A stretch of 64,000 bases of DNA from Calditrichia bacterium (GTDB taxonomy: Bacteria > Calditrichota > Calditrichia > RBG-13-44-9 > J075): NCBI GenBank assembly GCA_028284445.1, contig JANQRS010000068.1:141300-205299 (forward strand). The letters run 5' to 3'. Made by a program: the position numbers and the translations under genes. The first letter of the stretch is position 1. Each line of letters opens with the position of its first letter. Below the pieces are notes generated by a model. That model saw only the letters and a list, made by a program, of their open reading frames with translations. It did no database searches and was not told the origin of the DNA. Below are positions 19,442-28,253 of this stretch, one piece after another.

Positions 19442-21277
19442 TCAGGAAGCTTTGAGCTCGGCTTTCCACTCGCTCATTTTGCGGCGTGCTTTTTCGATCT
19501 GATCCGGTTTGTCGGAAGGCAGGACTTTGATCAATTTCTTGTAGGTTTGAATCGCTTTTTTGATGTTGCCCATTTTTATAAAAACCGTGGCCTTGTTGCG
19601 ATACGCAGTGGCAAATTTTGAATCGATAGACAGTGCCCGGTCACAGTCGGCCATGGATTCTTCGAGAAGGCCTTTGTTATAGTAGGCCGCAGCGCGATTG
19701 GTCAATGCGGCTTTATTGTCCGGGTCAAGCTCGATGACCCGGCTGAAATTGGTGATTGCTTCATCATACATTTTCTGGCGAAGGAAAATATGGGCGAGGC
19801 CGTTATAGGCCCGGCTGTTGCGCGGATCGAGTTCCAGTGATTTGTGCAGATCCGCCAGCGCATGCTCAAATTGCTGCTTGCGCCGATGTGCGGTGCCGCG
19901 ACCAAGGTAAACATCTGTCGTGGCATAATTCACGGCAAGTGACTGGTTAAAGTCTTTGATCGCCTCGTCAATATAATTGATGCTAAGTAAGGCATTGCCC
20001 CTAAGGTAGAATACGTAGCCGTCGCGGGGCGCATGTTGCAGTGCCCGGGTATAATCATTGATTGCCTGCTCGTTCTTGTCGATTTCCTCGAGCAATTGAC
20101 CACGCTGAACAAAGGCTCCGGTAAAGTTTGGTGCTACCTGGATGGCCTTTGTGAAATCGGCCAATGCTTCCTGAAACTTGCCTTGCTCACGTAAGATGAT
20201 GCCGCGATTGATCAACCCGGTTGTGTAGTTGGGATTGATGGTAATTGCCTTGTTCAAGTCGTTGATTGCTTGTTTGATCTGGCCCTTTGCGCGGTAAGCG
20301 GATGCGCGGAAATTGAAGTTCGATTCACTGAAGGAGTCAAGTGAAATGGCCTTGCCATAATCAGCTATTGCCTTGTCGATATCTCCTTGAAGCTCGTAGG
20401 CGTTGCCGCGCTGAATATGTGCCTCGGCATTTTTCGGGGCGCGTTTGAGCATTTGATTGCAGGTTTCAATTGCCTTGTCGTAATGCCCCATTTCGTTGAA
20501 GCAATGGGCCATACTGGCATATGCCGTTAGATCGTCGGGATTGATTTCGATTGCCTTGATGAAGTCCTGGAGCGCCTTGCCGTACATGCGCTTGGAGACC
20601 AGCGCCAGGCCGCGATTGTAATACGACAGGTTATCGGACTCATTCAGTTCGATTGCCTTGCTATAGTCTTCAATTGCTTTCTCGTAATTGCCGCTGGCGG
20701 CATTGGCAAAACCACGGTCATAATACAGCTCATCATCTTCGGGGCGGAGCTCGATGGCGGTGTTAAAATCGTTGATTGCTTTATTGTAGGCGTGGATTTC
20801 ACAAAAGGCGCTGCCGCGGTTGGTATATGCTTCCAGGAAATCCTTATTCATGCTGATGGCTACGGAGAAATCGTGAATGGCCTTGGGATAATCCTGGCGG
20901 TGAAGGTAGAATACGCCGCGATTGTGATAGGCAACTTCGTAGTTGGGGGCAATTTGGATGGCGCGATCGAGCTCGGCGATGGCATGATCCATATCATCGT
21001 TGTTGAACAGCAGCTCTCCCTTGAAGAGATGAATCGCCGCTTCGCGCGAAACCACCTGACGCAGAGAATCATCAACAATTCTCGAGCCGATGCGAGCGGC
21101 TTTGAAACCACTATTCATTGTAATTGCTCTTTCGAATTCGGTCTTTGCGGCCAAAAAATCACCGTTCATTCCAAATTCCAGAGCGTCTATGAAATGGTCA
21201 TCTTCGCTGTATAACTCATCGGCATGGTCTTCTGTAACGCCGTTTCTAGAGAATATTTTTCCGAAGAGCGTTTTCAC
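19442..21277 (-). CDS. Long TPR-repeat protein
   Basis: The 611-residue protein is almost entirely 34-residue tetratricopeptide repeats, about 15 in tandem from roughly residue 85 to 580. Examples are 'YYDRGFANAASGNYEKAIEDY' and 'AYNGLAHIFLRQKMYDEAITN'. The first 40 residues are acidic and there is no signal peptide, suggesting a cytoplasmic scaffold. Partners cannot be inferred. It lies upstream of the unknown gene and rsmI with a 96 bp gap. Confidence 0.9.
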   Translation of the reverse strand: MKTLFGKIFSRNGVTEDHADELYSEDDHFIDALEFGMNGDFLAAKTEFERAITMNSGFKAARIGSRIVDDSLRQVVSREAAIHLFKGELLFNNDDMDHAIAELDRAIQIAPNYEVAYHNRGVFYLHRQDYPKAIHDFSVAISMNKDFLEAYTNRGSAFCEIHAYNKAINDFNTAIELRPEDDELYYDRGFANAASGNYEKAIEDYSKAIELNESDNLSYYNRGLALVSKRMYGKALQDFIKAIEINPDDLTAYASMAHCFNEMGHYDKAIETCNQMLKRAPKNAEAHIQRGNAYELQGDIDKAIADYGKAISLDSFSESNFNFRASAYRAKGQIKQAINDLNKAITINPNYTTGLINRGIILREQGKFQEALADFTKAIQVAPNFTGAFVQRGQLLEEIDKNEQAINDYTRALQHAPRDGYVFYLRGNALLSINYIDEAIKDFNQSLAVNYATTDVYLGRGTAHRRKQQFEHALADLHKSLELDPRNSRAYNGLAHIFLRQKMYDEAITNFSRVIELDPDNKAALTNRAAAYYNKGLLEESMADCDRALSIDSKFATAYRNKATVFIKMGNIKKAIQTYKKLIKVLPSDKPDQIEKARRKMSEWKAELKAS

Positions 21278-21618
21278 TTTACCTCAATCTCGTCAAAAAA
21301 CTCCAGGTTGATGCCGTTCCACAGCCAAATGGCTGCCCTTGTTCGGCAACAAGTTTTTTTGTCTTACCCTGTCCGTGGGAACATCTCAGCCTTGCTTGAT
21401 TATCGGTGCGGCGGCTGGTATGTTTAGCAATCAAGGCCGCTTTCAGCAGGCCCGTCAACGTCAGGTGACCTGGAAAGATGGTAGATTGTTTCCAATTGCC
21501 AGATGCGATACCTAAACGCTTCAAATAACATAACCGGAAGGCAATTTCGGGTGTCTTGAATCACTGTTTCTAAAATTGTAAGATAAGCAATGGCGTACTG
21601 TACGAGGATGTGGCGCGA
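21278..21618. other. Intergenic region with a terminator-like hairpin on the plus strand
   Basis: No gene was found in this 341 bp gap between two same-strand (minus) genes. CTTGTT-CGGC-AACAAG at 21338-21353 followed by seven T residues looks like an intrinsic terminator in the plus direction, yet no plus-strand gene lies upstream within several kilobases. It might end an antisense or small RNA, or be fortuitous. Confidence 0.35.
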
Positions 21619-22422
21619 TCAGGTAACGATTGCCCGTGCCATCAGGTCCAGTACTTGATCAAGCGCTATGCGATTATGGGTTTTGGCGATAAATCCACCT
21701 TTGTGGGCAAATTTGACGTGCGGATCCTCGCTGATGCGTGTGAAATCGACGATGGGATTGTCGTTGAAGCGATAAAGCCGCCAACCCTCACCGCGACTGT
21801 CATAGGTTATGGCTGCAACTGCAGGCTTTTCCATGCGATCTCGAAATTCCTGACTGCCTTCACTTTCGTCCGTTAAGCCGATCAAGATTGTATGCCCATT
21901 GATTTCACGGGTGTCGCAGGTGGACCAGAATTCGATGCGTTCCCGGAGCCGATCGGCGGCATCCAGCATGCTGCGGCCAAACATTGCCATTATCTGCTGA
22001 ACCAGCAATGGACTTTCAGCAAAGAGATCGATAAACCAAAGCTCCAGCGGGCTGTGAATCAAGCCAAAATCTTCGATACCCAGCTCCTTGCCGACATTAT
22101 TGGGGCCGAAGCGGTCCAGGCGGTCTTTTAAAGACCACCAGTGGAAAATAGACATCTTTTCGGAAACGCCGAGGTAGTCACCCACCAGCACAAAACTGGC
22201 CCCGAGGCTGAGATCCTGATGATGATCAAAATTCTTCAGTTCGGGCTCGTGTCGAAGACCTATGTCAACCACCCAAATATTCGGATCGTCCAGTTCCGCC
22301 TCTGTTGGTTCCCGACGCTCTATGCGGAAACGGGTATGGTCGTGATGAGCGAGAATCAGGCAGAGGGCGAAAAATTCATCAAAATGTGCGCCGCCGGGGT
22401 GGGTTATAATGAGTGTTGCCAT
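21619..22422 (-). CDS. MYG1/UPF0160-like metal-dependent hydrolase
   Basis: The 267-residue product starts 'MATLIITHPGGAHFDEFFA', followed by 'WVVDIG' and 'LKNFDHHQ'. This is the DHH-like metal-binding pattern of the MYG1 family (in eukaryotes a 3'-5' exoribonuclease). The C-terminal 'FAHKGGFIAKT' also fits family members that contain a substrate-binding loop. The protein is shorter than eukaryotic MYG1. Exact substrate is unknown. Confidence 0.75.
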   Translation of the reverse strand: MATLIITHPGGAHFDEFFALCLILAHHDHTRFRIERREPTEAELDDPNIWVVDIGLRHEPELKNFDHHQDLSLGASFVLVGDYLGVSEKMSIFHWWSLKDRLDRFGPNNVGKELGIEDFGLIHSPLELWFIDLFAESPLLVQQIMAMFGRSMLDAADRLRERIEFWSTCDTREINGHTILIGLTDESEGSQEFRDRMEKPAVAAITYDSRGEGWRLYRFNDNPIVDFTRISEDPHVKFAHKGGFIAKTHNRIALDQVLDLMARAIVT

Positions 22423-22575
22423 GCTACCTTCTGGAATTTTTTGTGTTGGAATTTGAGTATTGCATTTTTGAAAGTTCTATTGTCATTAATTGTAGATGTC
22501 CGGTTGTCAATAATTGGCTTCGATATTATCTTGAGCTTCATTTCATAAGATCGACACAATACAAAAGAAACGGTC

Positions 22576-23595
22576 ATGAGTCAAATCATTTCGCGGAACG
22601 CTACGACAGACGTGCTGCTGCCGCCGCTGCCGGAAGCGGCCTATATTTTACCCGGCGTTGAACGCCCGCTGGAGTTGGAAACTGTTCGTTCATTGTATGC
22701 CGGCCTGAGCCTCGATGATCTCAGCGACGACTTTCTGCATGAAATTACCCGGCGCTACTCGGTTGATATGGCTACTTCTCTTTTGTTTGACCGGGTTTGC
22801 CGTCGTTCGGAAAATATTGAATTTCTCAATGCCATTCAGCAGCTAAGCACAGACGGCGGGGATGTGCAAAACAAAGATGTACACATTGTTTTGCTGCCGG
22901 CGGCATTTTATGCCCAGCATCCCCAATATGGTGGCGATGGGCGGCTGGTTAAGGCCACTGCCCGGGCGCTGGATTTGCCCTATAGCCTGGTACCGGTCGA
23001 GAGTCTTGACGGATTGGAAACCAATGCCAGAATTATTGCCGACTTTCTTCCCTCAATCAGCGAAAGCCGAATTGTGATCGTCAGCTTGAGCAAGGGCTCA
23101 GCCGATTTGCGCTATGCTTTTGAATGCGGCTGGATCAAGGAGCCGCGTCTCAGGCACTGGATTCAGATTTGCGGCATGCATCGCGGAACGCCCCTCATCG
23201 ATGAAGTCTATATTGGTGGAAAAATCAAGGGACTGATCAAAAGTGGCTTTATGAAAATGAGCGGGGCAACTTCGAGCATGGTGGAAGATCTGGCTGCCAA
23301 GCCGCCCGGCTACCTTTCCCGGGAATTCCGCACACCCGCAGGTGTGAAGCTGATTAACGTGATGGGATTTCCGATGCGAGCGCATGTTTCCGGTAGCCTG
23401 TTTCTGAAAATTCGCCATCGCCGTCTGAGCCGCTACGGTCCTAACGATGGCTTTGTACTATTGCGTGATGCGATAATTGAGCCGGGGCTAATATGTCCGG
23501 TGCTGGGAGCGGACCACTATTTCCAGGAAGAAAATCTGGACAAACTCCTGGCTGCATTGCTGCGATATGTGTGTGCCGGACCAGCGCTTGCCTAA
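22576..23595 (+). CDS. Alpha/beta-hydrolase-like protein, uncharacterised
   Basis: This 339-residue protein has a probable alpha/beta-hydrolase core. 'IVIVSLSKGSADLRYAF' looks like a nucleophile elbow (S-x-S-K-G), 'GMHRGTPLID' follows, and 'YGPNDGFV' and 'GADHYFQEE' could supply the Asp and His. The N-terminal 110 residues show no recognised domain. No signal peptide is seen. It is divergent from the MYG1-like gene and 172 bp before the Rieske gene. Confidence 0.65.
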   Translation: MSQIISRNATTDVLLPPLPEAAYILPGVERPLELETVRSLYAGLSLDDLSDDFLHEITRRYSVDMATSLLFDRVCRRSENIEFLNAIQQLSTDGGDVQNKDVHIVLLPAAFYAQHPQYGGDGRLVKATARALDLPYSLVPVESLDGLETNARIIADFLPSISESRIVIVSLSKGSADLRYAFECGWIKEPRLRHWIQICGMHRGTPLIDEVYIGGKIKGLIKSGFMKMSGATSSMVEDLAAKPPGYLSREFRTPAGVKLINVMGFPMRAHVSGSLFLKIRHRRLSRYGPNDGFVLLRDAIIEPGLICPVLGADHYFQEENLDKLLAALLRYVCAGPALA

Positions 23596-23767
23596 TTGCC
23601 TTTAATCATATATATTTGCCGTACCGCATTATCTGTTGAAAAACAAAAGCTTGTATTGATTTAGAAGCAAAGATTCCAACTACATCTTGTCTGGCGTTTT
23701 TCTTGTTGGACTTTGCTGTTTACACCGCATTCGGTTGTGACTCGCTTGAGTTCATTGGGGGCATTGC

Positions 23768-24769
23768 TTGAACAATCCGGAACTGACATTAGCACCGGCA
23801 GTCTTGACTGCTGGTATCCCTTCTTTGCCACAAGCCTGGTATCTGGTGTGCCGTTCTGATGAATTGCCTCGTGGGGCGGTTCGTTCTCTGGATTTAGGTA
23901 ATCGTTCCATTGTTGTGTATCGCGGCGAGGATAGCGGTAAGATTGTTGCCCTTGACGCGCATTGTCAGCATATGGGCACGCACCTGGGGCGTGGTGCAGT
24001 CATTGGCGATACATTGCGTTGCCCCCTGCATTACTGGCGTTACGGAACAGACGGTCGCTGTGAGCATATACCGGGCATTGCTGCAATTCCGGATCGCGTT
24101 CGCCAAAACACCTGGCCGGTGATTGAAAAATTTGGCGTCGTCTTTGTGTTCAACGGACCGGAACCGCTGTTTCCGGCGCCGTCGTACGATACGTCGCCCG
24201 ATGATGGTCTGTTGATGCAACCCGGCCCTTCCATTGAGTTGGATTGTCCCTGGTATGCGGTGGCCTCGAATGGCTATGATGTGCTGCATTTCAAGACCGT
24301 TCACGAACGGGATTTTCGCAAAGCCCCCATTCTCATACGTCAGTCACCCTATCGCGTTTGCCTGAAATATATCTCTAAAGTCATTGGCAAGTCGATCGCG
24401 GATCATACCATGAAATGGATATCCCGCGACCATATTGATATTACCATCACCTGTCATGGTGGCACTGTCATTACGGTTGAGAGCGACCTTGGCAGAACCC
24501 GCAGTGCCTTGATGCTCTGTTTACAGCCGCTGGAGAATCAGCGCGTGAGAGTAACGCCGGTTTTTGGCGTATACCGCTCTTCCTTTGGGCTTCTGGATCG
24601 TATGCGGGTTGGCGCGGCCCGCTGGCTGTTTTCGGCATTCCTGCGGCGTGATGTTGAGATTATGGACAAAATGAAATTTAACCCCGATTTTCCGCAGTCG
24701 GTTGACCCGGTGCTCTATGAATTCCTGGAATTCCTGCGTCAATTACCGGCGGGGGATACTGGAGATTAG
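23768..24769 (+). CDS. Rieske non-heme iron oxygenase
   Basis: The 333-residue protein has an N-terminal Rieske [2Fe-2S] domain with C66-x-H68 and C85-x2-H88, and a catalytic domain with the mononuclear iron motif D171-x2-H174-x4-H179. Such enzymes hydroxylate or desaturate aromatic, sterol or lipid substrates using electrons from a separate reductase, which is not seen here. The start is TTG at 23768, supported by GGGGG about 5 bp upstream. The last codons and stop lie within a dispersed repeat. Neighbouring desaturase and PAP2 genes suggest a lipid-type substrate, but this is inference. Confidence 0.9.
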   Translation: MNNPELTLAPAVLTAGIPSLPQAWYLVCRSDELPRGAVRSLDLGNRSIVVYRGEDSGKIVALDAHCQHMGTHLGRGAVIGDTLRCPLHYWRYGTDGRCEHIPGIAAIPDRVRQNTWPVIEKFGVVFVFNGPEPLFPAPSYDTSPDDGLLMQPGPSIELDCPWYAVASNGYDVLHFKTVHERDFRKAPILIRQSPYRVCLKYISKVIGKSIADHTMKWISRDHIDITITCHGGTVITVESDLGRTRSALMLCLQPLENQRVRVTPVFGVYRSSFGLLDRMRVGAARWLFSAFLRRDVEIMDKMKFNPDFPQSVDPVLYEFLEFLRQLPAGDTGD

Positions 24770-24810
24770 AGATTCGGGATTAGAGAATAGAGATTCGGAA
24801 TAATTGAAAC

Positions 24811-24856
24811 GACATTCCCCTATATCCCCCTTCGAAGGGGCAGACAGGGGGATGTC
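24811..24856. repeat. C5/G5-armed palindrome, copy 1, nested in an outer inverted repeat
   Basis: GACAT-CCCC at the left pairs with GGGG-ATGTC at the right around an inner CCCCCTTCGAAGGGG palindrome. An outer pair, GAGATTAGAGATTCGGGA (24761-24778) and CCCAAATCTCCAATCTCT (about 24861-24879), encloses it. Related copies are at 30714, 48154, 51541 and 56477. Confidence 0.75.
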
Positions 24857-24915
24857 TAAGCCCCAAATCTCCAATCTCTAGTTCCCATAACCTAAACCAA
24901 GAAACGGACTTTGCT

Positions 24916-25527
24916 ATGAAAACTGTAATTGTTACCCTGCTTTTGCTGCTGATGTTGCCTTGCGGAATAATGGCCCAGGATGGAGAAGAAACCATGGAGC
25001 CGGCATTTGATGCTGAAGCGGCTCATACTGCTCTGCGAACCTTGCGCGATGAAGCCATTGACGCGGCCAATAAGGGAGACATTAATGGCATCTTGAAACA
25101 CCTCCACAAAGACGTGGTGTTCACGGCGATGGATGGCACGGTGCATCGCGGTCATGATGCAATTAAAGCCTATTTTGACAAAATGATGACCGGCGATAGC
25201 CGCATTGTTGAATCTGTGACCTTCAAAATGCTGGTTGATGAATTAACAATTATTTACGATGAAGATACCGGCATTGCTTATGGCAGCACGGATGACAGCT
25301 TCAGCCTGACCAGCGGCCAGGCCTTTGATGTCCAGTCTCGCTGGTCCAGTACCCTGGTCTATGAAGACGGACGTTGGCAAGTTGCCAGCTTTCACTCATC
25401 CGCCAGCATGTTTGACAATCCCTTACTCGATGCGGCCACCAATAGCTTGATGTGGACCGGCATTATCGCCTTGCTGATTGGGCTGGTAATTGGCTTTTTC
25501 GGCGGCCGGATGACTGCAAAATCATAG
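24916..25527 (+). CDS. Exported NTF2/SnoaL-like protein with C-terminal membrane anchor
   Basis: The 203-residue protein has a signal peptide (to about residue 21, GIMAQ), an NTF2-like domain at about 40-160 ('DAANKGDINGILKHLHKDVVF', 'GHDAIKAYFDKM', 'RWSSTLVYEDGRWQVASFHSS') and a C-terminal transmembrane helix near 178-197 ending in GGRMTAKS. It may bind a small hydrophobic ligand at the periplasmic face. The desaturase gene follows after 13 bp, so they are probably one operon. Confidence 0.85.
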   Translation: MKTVIVTLLLLLMLPCGIMAQDGEETMEPAFDAEAAHTALRTLRDEAIDAANKGDINGILKHLHKDVVFTAMDGTVHRGHDAIKAYFDKMMTGDSRIVESVTFKMLVDELTIIYDEDTGIAYGSTDDSFSLTSGQAFDVQSRWSSTLVYEDGRWQVASFHSSASMFDNPLLDAATNSLMWTGIIALLIGLVIGFFGGRMTAKS

Positions 25528-25540
25528 GAGAGATGTAAAG

Positions 25541-26488
25541 ATGGAAAATGCCGCAAAAGCAGATCATAAGCGCGACGTACCAATTCCCGTTGCTATGAAT
25601 ATCGGCCTGACGATTCTGGCAGGTTCTATTGCAATTGCTATGCTCTGGGTAGCCTCGCATGTCGATAATTGGTGGTGGATCATCGCAGCGGCGATCGTGT
25701 TTTCTTTTATCAACAATACTATTTTTTCACTGCTGCATGAATCCGTACACGGCATTTTCCATTCCAATCGCAAAATCAATGATGCTTTCGGCATGTTGAC
25801 GGCGGCATTTTTCCCAACCGGCTTTACATTCCAGAAAATCTGTCACCTGGGGCATCATCGCCGTAATCGCACTGATGACGAGCTATTTGACTATATTCAA
25901 CCCGGTGAGAATAAGCTGATGAAATTCATCCAGTGGTACGGCATTCTCACCGGCGTTTACTGGACGCTGGCGCCGCTCGGTTGCTTGTTATACCTGATGT
26001 TACCGGGTGTTCTGCAATCGTGGATCCTGCGTGGCAGCGATTCAAAAATGGCGCAGCAGACCAGTGCAGACGCCATGCTCTCCGGCTTCGACAATGCACC
26101 GGCAACTCGCATTCGCCTGGAAATCCTTTTCAGCATCCTCTTCCAGGCCGGAATCATCTATCTGTTTAATTTAAGTTTTTTTGGCTGGATGATTTGCTAC
26201 GCGGCATTTGCCATCAACTGGAGCAGCCTGCAATATGCGGATCACGCCTGGACCGACCGACACGTCTTGGACGGCGCCTGGAACCTCCGCGTGAATAAGC
26301 TGGTAAAAGCCCTCTTTCTTAATTATCATCATCACAAAGCCCATCACCAATACCCCCGCGTTCCCTGGCGGCATCTCGATAAATTTGTAGATTTTAATGA
26401 GGAGCGCCCCGCTTTCTGGCGCATTTACCTTTCTATGTGGAAAGGGCCGCAGCCATTGCCTGAGGACAAGCAGGAGGTTCGCCGCTAG
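25541..26488 (+). CDS. Membrane fatty-acid desaturase family protein
   Basis: The 315-residue membrane protein has the three histidine boxes of di-iron desaturases: H66-E-S-V-H70, H102-L-G-H105-H106, and H263-H-H-K-A-H268-H269. Hydrophobic pairs lie near residues 20-60 and 130-165, and one lies near 205-230. The enzyme would desaturate or hydroxylate an acyl chain or similar lipid. GGAGAG lies upstream of ATG. Its neighbours are the NTF2-like gene (13 bp upstream) and the PAP2 gene (22 bp downstream). Confidence 0.92.
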   Translation: MENAAKADHKRDVPIPVAMNIGLTILAGSIAIAMLWVASHVDNWWWIIAAAIVFSFINNTIFSLLHESVHGIFHSNRKINDAFGMLTAAFFPTGFTFQKICHLGHHRRNRTDDELFDYIQPGENKLMKFIQWYGILTGVYWTLAPLGCLLYLMLPGVLQSWILRGSDSKMAQQTSADAMLSGFDNAPATRIRLEILFSILFQAGIIYLFNLSFFGWMICYAAFAINWSSLQYADHAWTDRHVLDGAWNLRVNKLVKALFLNYHHHKAHHQYPRVPWRHLDKFVDFNEERPAFWRIYLSMWKGPQPLPEDKQEVRR

Positions 26489-26510
26489 CCGGGCACGGAG
26501 GCCTTCCTTA

Positions 26511-27164
26511 ATGCAACAACGTGTTTTCAGATTCCTTCGTAGGGGATTTCGCGGATTGCCGGAAACCATGCCGATTGGTCTGTTGTTTTTTGCCGTTTTT
26601 TATTCCGTGTACGCCTTTACCAACTATATAAACGGCTTTTACAGCTGGCGCATTCCCCTCTATTTCGATGCGGAATTGACGATACCCTTTGTGCCGCAAA
26701 TGGCCTTCGTTTATATGTCCATGAACGCCTTGTTGGCCTGTCTGCTCTTTGTCTTCCCTTCCCGGCAGCAGTTAATGCCCCTCTTTCGGGCACTTTGTTA
26801 TCAAGTGCTTATCGCCGGACTGATATTTTTGCTGGTGCCAATTGAGGATGGTTTTAGCCGGCAAGTACCCGGCGGTTGGAGTGGAGCGGTACTTGCCTTC
26901 GCGGATGCCGTCAATCTCGATTACAATCATCTTCCATCCCTGCACGTTTCACTGGCATTGACATCGGCGATGGCAATTTCCCTGAAAATTGGCCGTGGCG
27001 GACTCATCTTCCTCGCCTGGGCAATAGCAATTGCCGGATCTACGCTGCTAATTCACGAACATCATGTTGCGGATGTGATAGCCGGTGGGATATTGGCGTG
27101 GGTGACGATTCGCTATTTTTATATGGAAAGGGCAGGAGATGTTGCTTCCAGTATTAGCCTGTAG
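26511..27164 (+). CDS. PAP2-superfamily membrane protein
   Basis: The 217-residue protein has about six membrane segments and PAP2 motifs: 'PSLH' with H145 (C2), and 'HEHHVAD' with H184 and D188 (C3). The arginine that normally precedes C3 (SRx5HxxxD) is replaced by Thr178, and the C1 KxxxxxxRP motif is not clear. It may therefore be a transferase-like or atypical PAP2 member, such as the AUR1-like inositolphosphotransferase group, rather than a simple phosphatase. ATG 26511 is chosen for its GGAGG 9 bp upstream. Its 3' end overlaps the convergent ankyrin gene by 11 bp. Confidence 0.82.
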   Translation: MQQRVFRFLRRGFRGLPETMPIGLLFFAVFYSVYAFTNYINGFYSWRIPLYFDAELTIPFVPQMAFVYMSMNALLACLLFVFPSRQQLMPLFRALCYQVLIAGLIFLLVPIEDGFSRQVPGGWSGAVLAFADAVNLDYNHLPSLHVSLALTSAMAISLKIGRGGLIFLAWAIAIAGSTLLIHEHHVADVIAGGILAWVTIRYFYMERAGDVASSISL

Positions 27165-27810
27165 CGCCAGCCTCGCGCAGCAATGCCGCAACCTCATCTG
27201 TCACGCCTGCTTCTGCCGGGTGGGCGCTACTGACTAGTAAAGCAAGGGTGTCAAATTCACCACCGTAGACGAAGGCCCGTGCATGTACATCGGCCCCGGA
27301 ATCCAACAGCAGTTTGGTAATATCGGCGGCGTTAGACGGCACTGTTTGGCGCCAGGTTTCGATGCCATTGGCGGCAACATAGTGCAGTAGTGTCGATTGG
27401 TGGCCATAGGGAGAGCGTAGTGAGAGCAAATACGGCAGTTTGGTGAGCAGCAAACGTAAGTCGTCAATCGCACCGGTTGTGACTGCAGTGATCGCATCTT
27501 CGAAATTGGGGTTGAGGCGCTTCTTGCCGAATTCTACGGCTGTCTGCCAACTGTCAAATCCGTGCTCGCGGGCAACCGCCAGGCGGGTGTCCTCAATATC
27601 GATCTCGGCTGCCAGAATAGTTTCGTTGTCCGCGCCGGCAAAGTCCGGAAGCCAATTGCTGAGTTGAATACAGACAACCGGATTGCCCTTCTGATGCTCA
27701 TCATACAGCGTTTGCGCCTGAGCTGTGATAACATTTATAACGGTCAGGTGCCCGGGGTAGTTTTTCAGCAGCGCTGCGTGAAGATCGGTCACCTGGGAAA
27801 TAACATCCAT
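27154..27810 (-). CDS. Ankyrin-repeat-containing protein
   Basis: This 218-residue protein has an N-terminal helical region with 'AREHGFDSWQTAVEFGKK', common at the start of a family of bacterial ankyrin proteins. About three ankyrin-like repeats follow: 'AITAVTTGAIDDLRLLLTKLP', 'STLLHYVAANG' and 'ADITKLLLDSGADVHARA'. No signal peptide or enzymatic domain is seen. ATG 27810 is preferred over a TTG at 27825. It is convergent with, and overlaps, the PAP2 gene. Confidence 0.78.
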   Translation of the reverse strand: MDVISQVTDLHAALLKNYPGHLTVINVITAQAQTLYDEHQKGNPVVCIQLSNWLPDFAGADNETILAAEIDIEDTRLAVAREHGFDSWQTAVEFGKKRLNPNFEDAITAVTTGAIDDLRLLLTKLPYLLSLRSPYGHQSTLLHYVAANGIETWRQTVPSNAADITKLLLDSGADVHARAFVYGGEFDTLALLVSSAHPAEAGVTDEVAALLREAGATG

Positions 27811-28253
27811 GATAATAACTTTCAAAAACGGGTGAGAAGTAGAAAGAAATTCTATTGAACTTCCTTCGGAAAATATATCGGAAACTTTTGAGTGACGCGA
27901 TCAAAAAGAAAATTATTCGCCGATTAGCCGAGCTATTTTGTGCTTTCGCCCAAAATTTGCTAATTTTTCATCGCTACCTGTATCGAATCCGGAGACGATG
28001 TTTTAACGACCGTGCATATGCCGATTGTTCCGCAATTTCACTATTCTGATAGTAAAACTCTCTATTCCGCTTGATAATTTGCTGACGGAAGTGCTGCTAA
28101 TATCGAGATGCTGGTTACTTGATACTCAATACTGGAAATCAATAACAAACAGGTATTTAGCATCAAATATCCAGGATCAAGCATCAAGAGCCTTTCTTAG
28201 AATTACAGAAGTTGTCTTAAAAAATCACTCAGAGTAAAGAGATTGAAGCCTCT
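27811..28253. other. AT-rich intergenic region between divergent genes
   Basis: A 443 bp AT-rich stretch separates the ankyrin gene (minus) from the radical-SAM gene (plus). It should hold both promoters. No RNA gene, terminator or repeat was recognised. Confidence 0.4.

Noticed and set aside
19136..21311. Plus-strand frames over the TPR and unknown genes
   Set aside because: Opposite-strand shadows with no motifs or ribosome binding sites; the TPR pattern on the minus strand is unambiguous.
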